A stretch of 64,000 nucleotides of DNA from Allochromatium humboldtianum (GTDB lineage Bacteria; Pseudomonadota; Gammaproteobacteria; Chromatiales; Chromatiaceae). The DNA is taken from NCBI RefSeq assembly GCF_013385175.1, contig NZ_JABZEO010000004.1:310001-374000 (forward strand). Direction: 5' to 3'. The notes beneath the pieces were generated by a model, which searched no databases, was not told the DNA's origin, and worked only from the letters and a program-made list of their open reading frames with translations. Every line of letters begins with the position of its first letter. Position 1 is the stretch's first letter. A program made the position numbers and the translations under genes. Shown here one piece after another: positions 1 to 9,914 of the stretch.

Positions 1-576
1 GGCACGCTCAAGCCGGACGCCGATCCGCGTCTGGCGCGCGAGCGTCTGGGCACGGCCTTCAAGCTGGACACCGCCGGCGTCGAGCGTCTCTTCACCGGCA
101 AGCCGGTCGCGGTCAAGCGCGACGCCGATCTGGCCACGGCCGCGCGCTACAAGCGTGTCTTCGAGGAGGCCGGCGCCCTGGTAACGCTGCGGGCGATCGA
201 AGCGGCCGGGACGGCTCCACGGCCACCGGCTCCCAGCGGATCACCGCCGGCGGTCGCCCAAGAGCCTGTCGTCGCTCGTGCGGCTTCCGAACCGGCGTCC
301 GACGCCCGCCCCGAGATCGGCTCCAAGGCGGACACGGCGACCACGAATCTCACCGCCGAGGGCGGCTTCGAGTTCCTCGAAGAGCCGCCCAGGGTTAAGA
401 TGCCCGACCTCGATCTCAGCCATCTGAGTCTGGTCGGCGGTTCGGACTGGAGTCTGGCCGACTGCGAGCAGACACCCGAGCCGGTGCGCATCCCCGACCT
501 CAGCCATCTGCGTCTCGACGAGATCGAATCGACCCCGGATGACAACGACCCGACTGGACAGAATCCCGCCCCATGA
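1..576 (+). CDS. C-terminal part of a hypothetical protein (5' end outside window)
   Basis: The reading frame is open from the first base and ends in TGA at 574-576, so only the C-terminal 191 codons are visible. The first ~60 residues form a compact charged stretch (FKLDTAGVERLFTGKPVAVK) that looks like a small folded domain. A Pro/Ala-rich linker follows, then two copies of a PDLSHL-type motif (PDLDLSHLSL and PDLSHLRLDEIE) near the end. I do not recognise a named function. The stop overlaps the next start by four bases (ATGA), so it is probably co-translated with the FAD oxidoreductase. Without the N-terminus neither domain type nor location can be judged. Confidence 0.75.
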   Translation, partial: GTLKPDADPRLARERLGTAFKLDTAGVERLFTGKPVAVKRDADLATAARYKRVFEEAGALVTLRAIEAAGTAPRPPAPSGSPPAVAQEPVVARAASEPASDARPEIGSKADTATTNLTAEGGFEFLEEPPRVKMPDLDLSHLSLVGGSDWSLADCEQTPEPVRIPDLSHLRLDEIESTPDDNDPTGQNPAP

Positions 577-1775
577 GCACAGACTTCGACCACATCGTCA
601 TCGGCGCCGGCATCAGCGGACTGGGCGCCGCGCATTTCTCCGCCCGGCGCGGCCTGAGCACACTCGTGCTCGAAGCCGGCGACCGCGTCGGCGGCTGCAT
701 CAACAGCCAGACGTTCCCCGCGCTCGGCGGCTTCTGGACCGAGGCCGGCGGTCACACCTGTTTCAACAGCTATGGCCACATGCTGTCCATCCTCGACGAT
801 CTGGGGCTGACCAGCCAGGTTCATCCCAAGGTCAAGGTCGGCTACAAGCTCTGGAAGGAGGGCAAGCGCCGCTCCATCCTCTCGGCCCTGCATCTGTTCG
901 AGGGTGCGCGCTCGATTCCCAAGCTCTTCAAGGAACCCAAGGACGGGCGCAGTGTGCGCGACTACTATGGCGCCGTGCTCGGCCAGCGCAACTATCGTGA
1001 TCTGCTTCAGCACGCCTTCCAGGCCGTCATCTGCCAGCCAGCCGACGACTACCCGGCCGAGGCGCTGTTTCGCCGTAAACCACGTCGCAAGGAGGTCATC
1101 AAGGCCTTCACCTTCGCCGAGGGCCTCGCAACCATCCCGAACGCCATCGCCGCCCAGAAATCGCTCGATGTGCGCACCGGGCAGCGGATCGAGCAGGTCG
1201 AAGCCGAGGGCGAGGGTTTCCGCGTCCGGCTCCAGGACGGAACCGCGATCAGCACCGCCCATCTGACCCTGGCCGTGCCGCCCGATGTCGCCGCCAGACT
1301 GATCCCGGCGGGTTTGGAGGATGCACGCGCCCTGGTCGCCGGCATCGGCATGGCCGAGATCGAGACCCTGGTCCTGGTCTTCCGCCAGGACGACCTGGAA
1401 CTGCCGCCGATCGCCGGCCTGATCGCCGTCGAGGACGCCTTCTATTCCGCCGTCTCGCGCGACTTCCTGCCCGACGGTCAGTATCGCGGCTTTGCCTTCC
1501 ATTTCCGCCCCGGCGCGCTCGACGCCGACGCCCAAGTCCGCCGCGCCTGCCAGACACTGGGCGTCGCGCCGGAACGGATCGCGGCCCAGTCGCGCATCCA
1601 CAACCGTCTGCCCGCGCTCCGCAAGGGCCATTTCGCGCTCGTCGAGCGTCTCGACGCCGCCCTCGCCGGCACACGGCTGGCCCTGACCGGCAACTGGTTC
1701 CTCGGCGTCTCGATGGAAGACGCACTCACGCGCAGTCACAGCGAGCACGTCCGCCTGTTCGGCGCTCGCACCTGA
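573..1775 (+). CDS. FAD-dependent amine oxidase/protoporphyrinogen-oxidase-like oxidoreductase
   Basis: A 400-residue flavoprotein. The N-terminus has a Rossmann dinucleotide-binding motif ([11 protein letters not shown], about residues 10-20), followed by the acidic end of the second strand and the GG doublet typical of amine-oxidase folds ([13 protein letters not shown]). The C-terminus has the usual second FAD contact region with [12 protein letters not shown]. Relatives include protoporphyrinogen oxidases, phytoene desaturase-like enzymes and monoamine oxidases; the substrate cannot be assigned from sequence. It overlaps the upstream gene by four bases, which implies one operon. CreA follows after 37 bases. 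No signal peptide or membrane segment is seen, so it is probably cytoplasmic or peripheral. Confidence 0.85.
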   Translation: MSTDFDHIVIGAGISGLGAAHFSARRGLSTLVLEAGDRVGGCINSQTFPALGGFWTEAGGHTCFNSYGHMLSILDDLGLTSQVHPKVKVGYKLWKEGKRRSILSALHLFEGARSIPKLFKEPKDGRSVRDYYGAVLGQRNYRDLLQHAFQAVICQPADDYPAEALFRRKPRRKEVIKAFTFAEGLATIPNAIAAQKSLDVRTGQRIEQVEAEGEGFRVRLQDGTAISTAHLTLAVPPDVAARLIPAGLEDARALVAGIGMAEIETLVLVFRQDDLELPPIAGLIAVEDAFYSAVSRDFLPDGQYRGFAFHFRPGALDADAQVRRACQTLGVAPERIAAQSRIHNRLPALRKGHFALVERLDAALAGTRLALTGNWFLGVSMEDALTRSHSEHVRLFGART

Positions 1776-1812
1776 AGCACTACTGAACACCAGGAGAAAA
1801 GGAGAAAACGCC

Positions 1813-2307
1813 ATGCGTCGAGCACTCATGATGCCGCTACTGATCGGCGTCCTGTCCGGTCACGCACTCGCCGAAGAGATCGGCAGTGTCTCGACCAAGT
1901 TCAAATGGATGGGTCCCAACGACAAGATCGTCATCGAGGTCTTTCAGGACGAAGAGATTCCCGGCGTGGTCTGTTACCTGAGCCGGGCCAAGACCGGCGG
2001 TGTCTCGGGCGCCGTCGGCGTGGCCGAAGACACCTCGGATGCCGCGATCGAATGCACCCAGATCGGTCCCATCGCCCTGCCCGACGACGTGCGCTCCGGC
2101 AAACGCGACGGCGAGCAGGTGTTCAAGAAACGGACCTCGCTCCTGTTCAAGAGCCTCCAGGTCGTGCGCTTCTACGACGGACCGCGCAACGCACTCGTCT
2201 ATCTGAGCTACAGCGACCGGATCATCGAGGGCTCACCCAAGAACAGCGTCTCGGCGGTCGCCATCCAGCCCTGGAAGACGGAACCCGCGCCGGGGACTGC
2301 TCAGTAG
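1813..2307 (+). CDS. creA: CreA family periplasmic protein
   Basis: A 164-residue protein beginning with a short signal peptide ([20 protein letters not shown], cleavage likely after ALA). The mature part begins with the family hallmark [19 protein letters not shown] and contains two cysteines (VVCYLSRAK and AIECTQIGP) spaced as in CreA. CreA is a small exported protein of unknown function, conserved in proteobacteria. An AGGAGAAAAGGAG purine run lies just upstream of the start and gives a good ribosome site. Length and order match the family closely. Confidence 0.92.
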   Translation: MRRALMMPLLIGVLSGHALAEEIGSVSTKFKWMGPNDKIVIEVFQDEEIPGVVCYLSRAKTGGVSGAVGVAEDTSDAAIECTQIGPIALPDDVRSGKRDGEQVFKKRTSLLFKSLQVVRFYDGPRNALVYLSYSDRIIEGSPKNSVSAVAIQPWKTEPAPGTAQ

Positions 2308-2344
2308 AGGCCACGCCAGGGATGGCGCAGGATCTCGAACCGAA

Positions 2345-2388
2345 CCACGCTCAAGCCTCGCCCAATCAGCGGCGGGTCGAGAGCGTGG
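2345..2388. terminator. Inverted repeat between convergent creA and rlpA-like gene
   Basis: CCACGCTC at 2345-2352 pairs perfectly with GAGCGTGG at 2381-2388, and the interior has further partial pairing. It lies between two converging genes, where a bidirectional terminator would be expected, but neither strand has a U-tract, so the role is uncertain. Confidence 0.35.
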
Positions 2389-2421
2389 CCGGTTGGTTCG
2401 TAGGGATCGGGAAGGCGGGGT

Positions 2422-2868
2422 TCAGAACAGATCGATCAGCAGACGCTGGGCCTGGGCCACGGCCAGATCGTTGGATCCGGATGGCGCCGGCGTCGAGCCG
2501 CCGAACTCCAGAACCCTGAGTTCGACCGGAGCCACGCCACGGCCGAGCATGCCCAGCTCGCGCGCCGCTTCCTTGGAGAGATCGATCGAGCGGCCCTGAA
2601 CATAGGGACCGCGATCATTGATGGTGACTTCGACCGAGCGGCCGTTGACCTTGTTGGTCACCAGAACCCGAGTGCCGAACTCCAGCGTGCGATGCGCCGC
2701 CGTCAGCTCGTGCATGTCGAATCGCTCGCCGCTGGCGGTGCGGCGGCCATTGAAGCGATCTCCGTAGTAGGAGGCCATACCCTCGGTGGTGAGGGCCTGG
2801 GCCTGAGTGATTGGCAAGAGCGCAAGTGCTAGAGCCAAGGGTGATAGCCAGTTGCGTCGATGGACCAA
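2422..2868 (-). CDS. RlpA-like septal/cell-wall protein (double-psi beta-barrel)
   Basis: A 148-residue exported protein. It starts with a basic N-terminus and hydrophobic core ending in AQA-type cleavage (about residue 25). The RlpA barrel signature follows: GMASYYGDRFNGRRTASGE, then LEFGTRVLVTNKVNGRS and the NDRGPYVQGRSIDLS motif with the catalytic-type Asp and the family histidine. RlpA proteins bind denuded peptidoglycan and in some species are lytic transglycosylases. This copy has no SPOR domain and no lipobox cysteine, so it is a short soluble periplasmic form. The start chosen is TTG at 2868, because GGAGGA lies six bases before it and there is no in-frame ATG before the signal peptide. 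Confidence 0.85.
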   Translation of the reverse strand: MVHRRNWLSPLALALALLPITQAQALTTEGMASYYGDRFNGRRTASGERFDMHELTAAHRTLEFGTRVLVTNKVNGRSVEVTINDRGPYVQGRSIDLSKEAARELGMLGRGVAPVELRVLEFGGSTPAPSGSNDLAVAQAQRLLIDLF

Positions 2869-3091
2869 AACGCTTCCTCCGCGTGTCGTTTGGTGTTTGG
2901 GCGCTTGAGCAAGAACCCTTCGGATACTCGTTTGCGGCGAGATCCTAACCGCCAGGACACCACGGAGGCAAGCTTTAGTTTCGCCAGATCAGGCAAGGAT
3001 TTAGCGCATCTATCTATTGTGCATTCTAATGGTCGGCCCGTTTTCGAGTCTGTGTGATCGGGGTTTGCAGGCCAGATCCAGGGCGCTACGG

Positions 3092-4765
3092 CTAGCGCTC
3101 ACCGACATCCGAGCGCGTCAGGCGTACACTGGATTCCAACGCCGGATCGGGCGAGGTCGTTTCGAGCGGCAGGAATTCATAGGGCGCGATCCGCGTGCGC
3201 TGCACCGGCCGGTCGAGCGCCTCGGCCACCGCCGGGTCGCGACCATAGACATCGCGGCGCAGACGGAGATTGCCCTCGGCATCGGCACGCGCCGTCAGGT
3301 AATAGAGCAGTACGGGTAAAGGCTCCGACAGATTGACATAGCGCGTCTTGGCGCCCTCCAGGACGCTGTCGATGCGCGTCCGGTCCCAGCTCGACTCCTC
3401 CAGCAGCAGTTCGGCGAGTTTCATCGGATTCTGGACACGCACGCAGCCATGACTGAGGGCGCGCGCCGGACGTCCGAACAGCGCCTTGCTGGGCGTGTCG
3501 TGCATGTAGACGGCATGGCGGTTGGGGAACATGAACTTCACCCGCCCGAGCGCGTTGTCCGGTCCCGGCTGCTGGACGACGCGATAGCGCCTGTAGTCGG
3601 CCGCATTGCCACCGCTGACCCGGCGCCCCGTGCGTCGATCGATCAGGGTGTATTTGGCCGAGACGTTGCCGAGCTTCTTCTGGATCGAGACCGGCACGGT
3701 CCAGGTCGGATTGAGCACCAGATGATCGAGCCGGTCGCGGAACATGGGCGTCTGCGAATCCTCCTTGCCGACGATGACGCGCGTGCTCCAGGCGATCTCG
3801 CGGCCGCGCACCAGATGGGCCATGTAGTCGGCGACATCGACGAAGACATAGTCGGGCGGCAGATCCTCGTAGAGCCAGCGCATGCGCTCCAGATTGATCC
3901 GGATGCGCTCGACCCTGGACTCGTCGACGGGATCGTTGATTGCCGCGAGCGTTTGGGGACCGACCGCGCCGTCGGCGCCGAGACCATGACCACGCTGAAA
4001 GGCGCGCACCGCCTCGCTCAGGGCGGCATCGAAGGTCTCGGGCCGGTCGGATTCCTCGCGCTCGCCATAACCGAGCAGACGCAGACGCTCGCGCAACTGG
4101 ACGACGCGCTCGCCCCGGCTGCCGAGCGACAGCACGGGTCCGCCGGGCAGCGGCGTCAGATCCTTGAGCCGACGCGCACCGGCGTAATGACTCAGGGCGC
4201 GTTTGAGATCCTGGTACCAGAAGGGCTGCTGGAAGCGTCCGTCGAGGAAATCGGCCAGATCGTCGGCCTCCAGGGCGCCGTGCATGTCGGCGATCAGACG
4301 TTCGGCCGGCAACGGCGCGCGGTCGTTCCACTTTCGGTCGATGGCGACCGGATCGAGCTTGCCGTAGCGGGTGTGATGGGCATAGCGCAATAACGCATCG
4401 CTCAGTTGCAGATCGGCGGCGAGCCGCGCGGCGCCCTGGAGTGCGTCGAGCGCACCCGGACGACTCAGCGCGCGCAGACGCTCGACGTGGAAGTCCTCGG
4501 GGCGGAAGCCTTCGGTGTCGCTCTGCTCGACGAGTTCGAGCAAGGCCTCGATCGGCGCCGGTTTGGACCAGGCCAGACTGTAGCCGCGCTGGACATAGAA
4601 ATCGGCGAGCACGGCGGCCGAGAGCAGCGGCACGCCGTCGATGGCCAGCGTCCTGGACTCGCGGAACGCCTCCAGGGTCGAGGCGAGCAGTTCGCTCGCG
4701 CGCCCGGTCGCGGGCGTCATGAGGGTCAGCCAGGACAGCAGAACCAGTGGAAGCGATGCCTTCAT
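3092..4765 (-). CDS. L,D-transpeptidase, YcbB/LdtD type
   Basis: A 557-residue cell-wall enzyme with a signal peptide of about 22 residues. Order of domains: an N-terminal scaffold region (residues ~30-200), a peptidoglycan-binding domain (~205-270; LSLGSRGERVVQLRERL and the AFQRGHGL-GADGAVGP pattern), then a YkuD catalytic domain. The catalytic signature SHGCVRV with its nucleophilic Cys is near residue 440, preceded by HDTPSKALFGRPARAL. Enzymes of this type make 3-3 crosslinks in peptidoglycan and resist most beta-lactams except carbapenems. Length is close to E. coli YcbB. It ends the minus-strand group that follows prkA-yeaH-spoVR, with only nine bases after spoVR, so it may be read from the same transcript. 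Confidence 0.93.
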   Translation of the reverse strand: MKASLPLVLLSWLTLMTPATGRASELLASTLEAFRESRTLAIDGVPLLSAAVLADFYVQRGYSLAWSKPAPIEALLELVEQSDTEGFRPEDFHVERLRALSRPGALDALQGAARLAADLQLSDALLRYAHHTRYGKLDPVAIDRKWNDRAPLPAERLIADMHGALEADDLADFLDGRFQQPFWYQDLKRALSHYAGARRLKDLTPLPGGPVLSLGSRGERVVQLRERLRLLGYGEREESDRPETFDAALSEAVRAFQRGHGLGADGAVGPQTLAAINDPVDESRVERIRINLERMRWLYEDLPPDYVFVDVADYMAHLVRGREIAWSTRVIVGKEDSQTPMFRDRLDHLVLNPTWTVPVSIQKKLGNVSAKYTLIDRRTGRRVSGGNAADYRRYRVVQQPGPDNALGRVKFMFPNRHAVYMHDTPSKALFGRPARALSHGCVRVQNPMKLAELLLEESSWDRTRIDSVLEGAKTRYVNLSEPLPVLLYYLTARADAEGNLRLRRDVYGRDPAVAEALDRPVQRTRIAPYEFLPLETTSPDPALESSVRLTRSDVGER

Positions 4766-4774
4766 GTCGTCAAT

Positions 4775-6265
4775 TCAAACCTCGCCGATGAGTTCGACCC
4801 GCCCCCGGTCGTCGACCGTCTCCAGGCGCACGGTGAAGCCCCACAGACGGCGGATGTGGCGCAGCATCTCCGGCACCGAGTCGCCCAGCGGGCGGCGCTG
4901 GTGCGCGAAGTGACGCAGGGTCAGCGAGCGGTCGCCGCGCCGGTCGACATTGTAGACCTGAATGTTCGGCTCGCGCGTGCCCAGATTGTACTGTTCCGCG
5001 AGCGCCTGACGCAGGGCGCGATAGCCGCTTTCCTCGTGGATCGCCTTGACCTCCAGATGTTCCTCCAGATCGTCGTCGGTGATGGCGAACAGACGGAACT
5101 CGCGCATCAGGTTGGGCGAGAGGAACTGGGCTATGAAGCTCTCGTCCTTGAAGTTGCGCATGGCGAAGTCGAGCACCTTGATCCAGTCGCCGCCGGCGAT
5201 GTCGGGGAACCAGTAGCGGTCCTCGTCCGTGGGTGACTCGCAGATGCGGCGGATGTCGCGCATCATGGCAAAGCCGAGCGCATAGGGATTGATGCCGCTG
5301 TAATAGGGCGCGTCGAACGGCGGCTGGAACACCACGCCGGTGTGCGATTGCAGGAACTCGATCATGAAGCCATCGCTGACGAGTCCGTCGTCGTACAGAT
5401 GGTTCATGAGCGTGTAATGCCAGTAGGTGGCCCAGCCTTCGTTCATGACCTGTGTTTGGCGCTGCGGATAGAAATACTGCCCGATCCGCCGCACGATGCG
5501 CACGATCTCGCGCTGCCAGGGTTCGAGGAGCGGCGCGTTCTTCTCGATGAAATAAAGGATGTTCTCCTGCGGCTCCTCCGGCCAGCGCGCCTCGCTCTGC
5601 GACGCGTCGTGCTCGGCGGCCGGCGGCAGGGTGCGCCAGAGGTCGTTGATCTGCGATTGGATATAGTCCGCACGCTCGCGCTGGCGGCGCTGTTCCTCGG
5701 CCATCGACAGGGGCGAGGGTCGCTTGTAGCGGTCGACGCCGTGGTTCATCAGGGCATGGCAGGAATCGAGCAGCAGCTCGACCTCGTCATGACCGTAGCG
5801 TTCCTCGCACTGGGCGATGTACTTCCGGGCGAAGACCAGATAGTCGATGATGGCGTCCGCGCTGGTCCAGGTGCGGAACAGATAGTTGCCCTTGAAGAAG
5901 CTGTTGTGCCCGTAGCAGGCATGGGCGATCACCAGCGCCTGCATCGGCAGACTGTTCTCCTCCATCAGATAGGCGATGCAGGGATCGGAGTTGATGACGA
6001 TCTCATAGGCCAGCCCCATCTGACCGCGCCGATAGGTCTGCTCGGTGGCGACGAACTGCTTGCCGAACGACCAGTGGTGGTAGTAGATCGGCAGTCCGAC
6101 CGAGGAATAGGCGTCGATCATCTGCTCGGAGCTGATGACCTCGATCTGGTTGGCATAGGTGTCGAGTCCGTAGACCTCGTGGGCCAGGCGGCCGAGTTCC
6201 CGGTCGAACCGCTCCAGGAGCGGAAAGGACCACTCGGATGAGTCCGTGATGAGTCGTGTGCTCAT
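4775..6265 (-). CDS. spoVR: SpoVR family protein (YcgB)
   Basis: A 496-residue protein of the SpoVR/YcgB family, recognised by the N-terminal region with YDLDT-like [13 protein letters not shown], the [11 protein letters not shown] motif, the [16 protein letters not shown] block and [10 protein letters not shown] in the middle. The molecular role is not established; in most proteobacteria it is linked to yeaG/prkA and yeaH and is induced under starvation. Here it overlaps yeaH by four bases (ATGA), which supports co-translation. Several conserved His/Glu motifs ([15 protein letters not shown]) look like metal ligands, which is inference. Confidence 0.95.
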   Translation of the reverse strand: MSTRLITDSSEWSFPLLERFDRELGRLAHEVYGLDTYANQIEVISSEQMIDAYSSVGLPIYYHHWSFGKQFVATEQTYRRGQMGLAYEIVINSDPCIAYLMEENSLPMQALVIAHACYGHNSFFKGNYLFRTWTSADAIIDYLVFARKYIAQCEERYGHDEVELLLDSCHALMNHGVDRYKRPSPLSMAEEQRRQRERADYIQSQINDLWRTLPPAAEHDASQSEARWPEEPQENILYFIEKNAPLLEPWQREIVRIVRRIGQYFYPQRQTQVMNEGWATYWHYTLMNHLYDDGLVSDGFMIEFLQSHTGVVFQPPFDAPYYSGINPYALGFAMMRDIRRICESPTDEDRYWFPDIAGGDWIKVLDFAMRNFKDESFIAQFLSPNLMREFRLFAITDDDLEEHLEVKAIHEESGYRALRQALAEQYNLGTREPNIQVYNVDRRGDRSLTLRHFAHQRRPLGDSVPEMLRHIRRLWGFTVRLETVDDRGRVELIGEV

Positions 6266-7533
6266 GCCGTCTGCCTCTTGAACAACTCGCGAAAGACGGG
6301 ATAGATGTCCTCGGCGCCGCCGATCTCCTGCATCGCGAAGTGCGGATGCGCGGCCATCACTTCCTCGTAGGCATACCAGAGACTCTGATGCTGGCGCGGC
6401 GTGATCTCGACATAGGCGTAATAGCGCATCAGCGGCATCAGCTTCTCGATCAGCAGGTCGCGACAGAGACTGGAGTCCGAATCCCAGTTGTCGCCGTCCG
6501 AGGCCTGGGCGGTATAGATGTTCCAGACGCTCGGGTCATAGCGCTCCTTGACCACCTCATAGGCCAGATTGAGCGCGCTCGACACCACGGTGCCGCCGGT
6601 CTCGCGCGAGTAGAAGAAATCTTCCTCGTCGACCTCCTGGGCGATGGTGTGATGACGGATGAAGACCACCTCGATCCGGTCGTAATTGCGCTTCAGGAAC
6701 AGGTACAGCAGGATGAAGAAGCGCTTGGCCAGATTCTTGCGCTCCTGATCCATGGAGCCTGAGACGTCCATGATGCAGAGCATGACGGCCTGACTCGTCG
6801 GCTCGGGCAGCTTGACGAAGCTCTGATAGCGCAGATCGAAGGTGTCGATGAAGGGTAGCGCGGCGATCCGGGTCTTGAGTCGGTCGATCTCGGCGCGCAG
6901 TTCTCCGATGTGCGGGTCGGTCTCCGGAATCCCGTCGGCGAGCAGACGCGCGACCTCTTCCTCCAGCTCGCGGATCCGTGCGCGGGAGGGCGCACCGAGC
7001 GCGGTCCGCCGTGCGACCGCGCCCTTGAGTGAGCGCACCACGTCGATGTTGGTCGGCGCGCCCTGGGTCGAATAGCCGGCGCGCACCGTCTTGAACTCGG
7101 TGGTGCCGATGAGCTGGTTGCGCACCAGATTGGGCAGTTCCAGATCCTGGAACAGCAGATCCATGAACTCCTCGCGCGAGAGCTCGAAGACGAATTCATC
7201 CTCGCCCTGCCCGTCCTTGCTCGCGCGCCCCTGACCCGAACCGCCGCCCTGCCCGCCCTCGGGCCGGCGGATACGATCACCCGACTCGAACTGCTTGTTG
7301 CCGGGATGCACCATGTCGCGCACCCCGCCCTTGCCGTGATGGAACACCGGCTCCGAGATGTCGCGCGATGGGATGCCGACCTTCTCGCCGGAATCCATGT
7401 CGGTGATGCTGCGCTTGTCGACCGCGTCGGCCACGGCCCGCTTGAGCTGGGTCTTGTAACGCTTCAGGAAGCGCTGGCGGTTGACCGCACTCTTGTTCTT
7501 GCCGTTCAGACGCCGGTCGATGAAGTGTGACAT
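6262..7533 (-). CDS. yeaH: YeaH/YhbH family protein (DUF444, VWA-like)
   Basis: A 423-residue protein with the YeaH start ([25 protein letters not shown] trimmed here to its first part [15 protein letters not shown]). A low-complexity Gly/Gln/basic stretch (residues ~75-110) follows, and then a VWA-type fold with a MIDAS-like motif, [11 protein letters not shown], near residue 250. It pairs with the PrkA kinase in a conserved module; the E. coli homologue is controlled by sigma-S and nitrogen signals. It lies 12 bases after prkA and overlaps spoVR, so all three probably form one operon in the order prkA-yeaH-spoVR. Confidence 0.95.
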   Translation of the reverse strand: MSHFIDRRLNGKNKSAVNRQRFLKRYKTQLKRAVADAVDKRSITDMDSGEKVGIPSRDISEPVFHHGKGGVRDMVHPGNKQFESGDRIRRPEGGQGGGSGQGRASKDGQGEDEFVFELSREEFMDLLFQDLELPNLVRNQLIGTTEFKTVRAGYSTQGAPTNIDVVRSLKGAVARRTALGAPSRARIRELEEEVARLLADGIPETDPHIGELRAEIDRLKTRIAALPFIDTFDLRYQSFVKLPEPTSQAVMLCIMDVSGSMDQERKNLAKRFFILLYLFLKRNYDRIEVVFIRHHTIAQEVDEEDFFYSRETGGTVVSSALNLAYEVVKERYDPSVWNIYTAQASDGDNWDSDSSLCRDLLIEKLMPLMRYYAYVEITPRQHQSLWYAYEEVMAAHPHFAMQEIGGAEDIYPVFRELFKRQTA

Positions 7534-7545
7534 AGCCGTTGCCTA

Positions 7546-9468
7546 TTACTGCGACTTGCGCACGCGCAGATACCACTCCGAGAGCAGGCGCACCTGCTTG
7601 GGCGTGTAGCCCTTGTCGGTCATGCGGTCGACGAACTGGTCGTGCTTCTTCTTCTCGTCGACCGACGCCTTGGCGTTGAAGGAGATGACCGGCAGCAGAT
7701 CCTCGGTGTTGGAGAACATCTTCTTCTCGATGACCACACGCAGCTTCTCGTAGCTGGTCCATTTCGGATTGGACCCGGCATTGTTGGCACGCGCGCGCAG
7801 CACGAAGTTGACGATCTCGTTGCGGAAGTCCTTGGGGTTGGAGATCCCAGCGGGCTTTTCGATCTTCTCCAGCTCCTCGTTGAGCATGGCGCGGTTCATC
7901 ATCTCGCCGGTGTCCGGGTCGCGATATTCCTGATCCTGGATCCAGTAGTCGGCATAGGTGACATAGCGGTCGAAGATGTTCTGACCGTACTCGGCATAGG
8001 ACTCCAGATAGGCCGTCTGCAACTCCTTGCCGATGAACTCGGCATAGCGCGGAGCCAGATACTGCTTGAGGAAGCCGAGATAACGCTCCTGGGTCTCGGG
8101 CGGCAGTTGCTCGCGCGCGATCTGGCGCTCCAGCACATAGAGCAGATGCACCGGGTTGGCCGCGACCTCGCTGTGGTCGAAGTTGAACACCTGCGACAGG
8201 ATCTTGAAGGCAAAGCGGGTCGAGATCCCGCTCATGCCTTCGTCGACCCCGGCATAGTCGCGATATTCCTGCACCGACTTGGCCTTGGGGTCGGTGTCCT
8301 TCAGGTTCTCGCCGTTGTAGACGCGCATCTTGGAGAAGATACTGGAGTTCTCCGGTTCCTTCAGGCGCGTCAGGACCGAGAACTGCGCCATCATCTCCAG
8401 AGTACCGGGCGCGCAGGGCGAGGCCGCGAGCGAGCTGTTGCGCAACAGCTTGTCGTAGATCCGCACCTCTTCGTTCACGCGCAGGCAATAGGGCACCTTG
8501 ACGATGAAGACGCGGTCGAGGAAGGCTTCGTTGTTCTTGTTGTTGCGGAAGCTCTGCCACTCGGACTCGTTCGAGTGCGCGAGGATGATGCCCTGGAACG
8601 GCAGGGCCGACAGACCCTCGGTGCCGTTGTAGTTGCCCTCCTGGGTCGCGGTCAGCAGCGGATGCAGCACCTTGATCGGCGCCTTGAACATCTCGACGAA
8701 CTCCATCAATCCCTGATTGGCCCGGCACAGCGCGCCCGAATAGCTGTAGGCGTCGGCGTCGTTCTGGGCGAAGCGTTCGAGCTGACGGATGTCGACCTTG
8801 CCGACCAGCGCCGAGATGTCCTGATTGTTCTCGTCGCCCGGCTCGGTCTTGGCCACCGCGACCTGTTCCAGGATCGAGGGATAGAGCTTGACCACCTTGA
8901 ACTTGGTGATGTCGCCGTTGTACTCCTGCAAGCGTTTTACCGCCCAGGGCGACATGATGGTGCGCAGGGCACGGCGCGGGATGCCGTAGTCCTCTTCCAG
9001 GATGGCGCCGTCTTCCTCGGGCGAGAACAGGCCCAGCGGCGACTCGAACACCGGCGAGCCCTGGATGGCGTAGAAGGGCCGCTCTTCCATCAGCTCCTTG
9101 AGCTTCTCGGCCAGCGACGACTTGCCGCCGCCGACCGGCCCCAGCAGATAGAGGATCTGTTTCTTCTCTTCCAGCCCCTGCGCGGCATGCTTGAGATAGG
9201 AGACCAGATGCTCGATCGACTCCTCCATGCCGTAGAACTCGGCGAAGGCCGGATAGCGCCGGATCATCTTGTTCTGGAAGATACGGCTCAGACGCGGATC
9301 GTCGCGGGTGTCGATCAGCTCCGGCTCGCCGATCGCCATCAACAACCGCTCGGCCGGGCCGGCATAGGCCGAGGGATCGGCCTTGCACAGCTCCAGATAC
9401 TCGTTCAGGCTCAGCACCTCCTCGCGGGAGGCTTCGTAGCGGGCCTGATAGCGTTCGAAGATCGACAT
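7546..9468 (-). CDS. prkA: PrkA family serine protein kinase (YeaG)
   Basis: A 640-residue protein with an AAA+ like N-terminal half and a C-terminal PrkA kinase-like half. Walker A is LLGPVGGGKSS near residue 105, and the N-terminus MSIFERYQARYE is typical of YeaG. The family is full length here. It is annotated as a serine kinase, but in Bacillus the same family has been described as an AAA protease, so the activity is not settled. The ATG at 9468 is preferred over one five codons earlier because an AGGTATGAG purine stretch precedes it. It is the first gene of the prkA-yeaH-spoVR group. Confidence 0.95.
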   Translation of the reverse strand: MSIFERYQARYEASREEVLSLNEYLELCKADPSAYAGPAERLLMAIGEPELIDTRDDPRLSRIFQNKMIRRYPAFAEFYGMEESIEHLVSYLKHAAQGLEEKKQILYLLGPVGGGKSSLAEKLKELMEERPFYAIQGSPVFESPLGLFSPEEDGAILEEDYGIPRRALRTIMSPWAVKRLQEYNGDITKFKVVKLYPSILEQVAVAKTEPGDENNQDISALVGKVDIRQLERFAQNDADAYSYSGALCRANQGLMEFVEMFKAPIKVLHPLLTATQEGNYNGTEGLSALPFQGIILAHSNESEWQSFRNNKNNEAFLDRVFIVKVPYCLRVNEEVRIYDKLLRNSSLAASPCAPGTLEMMAQFSVLTRLKEPENSSIFSKMRVYNGENLKDTDPKAKSVQEYRDYAGVDEGMSGISTRFAFKILSQVFNFDHSEVAANPVHLLYVLERQIAREQLPPETQERYLGFLKQYLAPRYAEFIGKELQTAYLESYAEYGQNIFDRYVTYADYWIQDQEYRDPDTGEMMNRAMLNEELEKIEKPAGISNPKDFRNEIVNFVLRARANNAGSNPKWTSYEKLRVVIEKKMFSNTEDLLPVISFNAKASVDEKKKHDQFVDRMTDKGYTPKQVRLLSEWYLRVRKSQ

Positions 9469-9914
9469 GGACTCATACCTCACTACTTGGAAACGGACGG
9501 TGGTCTTCGACCGCGTCGGGCGCGCGTGCCTGGGGTTCCGGAAGCCGGATCACCGACGCCGTCTGGATGATGTTCTTTCGATGAAGCAATGATCGAACCA
9601 TCGACAGGCTAGGCTGAGTCGCGGTGCGGCGCGTGCGCGGCCTGTCGCTGGAGAAAGCTAATCCGCACCGAATTAGTGCGTCAAGCGCCCAATCCTGCCC
9701 CCATAGAGCACGCGCGTCCGGCGTGTGGTCGACCGGATCGCACCTGAAATCCACGCATGACGCACCGAATCGGGGCGTCGGAGCCTGCGTGCCGGCTTCG
9801 CCGTGACTGAATCCATAGATGGAGGCCGGAGATTGGGACTCCAAGCGCGCCGGGACGTTCCGCCGTGACGAATCCTGTACCATTACGCCATCCTGAGCCG
9901 TACCCGAGATCCGC
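9469..9914. other. Intergenic region between divergent prkA and ilvA
   Basis: About 446 bases that must hold the promoters of prkA (leftward) and ilvA (rightward). Base composition is slightly less GC-rich around 9590-9680. I found no convincing -35/-10 pair, sigma-54 site or attenuator. Short frames on both strands look like chance. Confidence 0.5.

Noticed and set aside
147-1829. Long 560-codon frame on the minus strand across the FAD oxidoreductase gene
   Set aside because: It mirrors the codon structure of the plus-strand gene, has no recognisable motif, and such antisense frames are common in GC-rich DNA.
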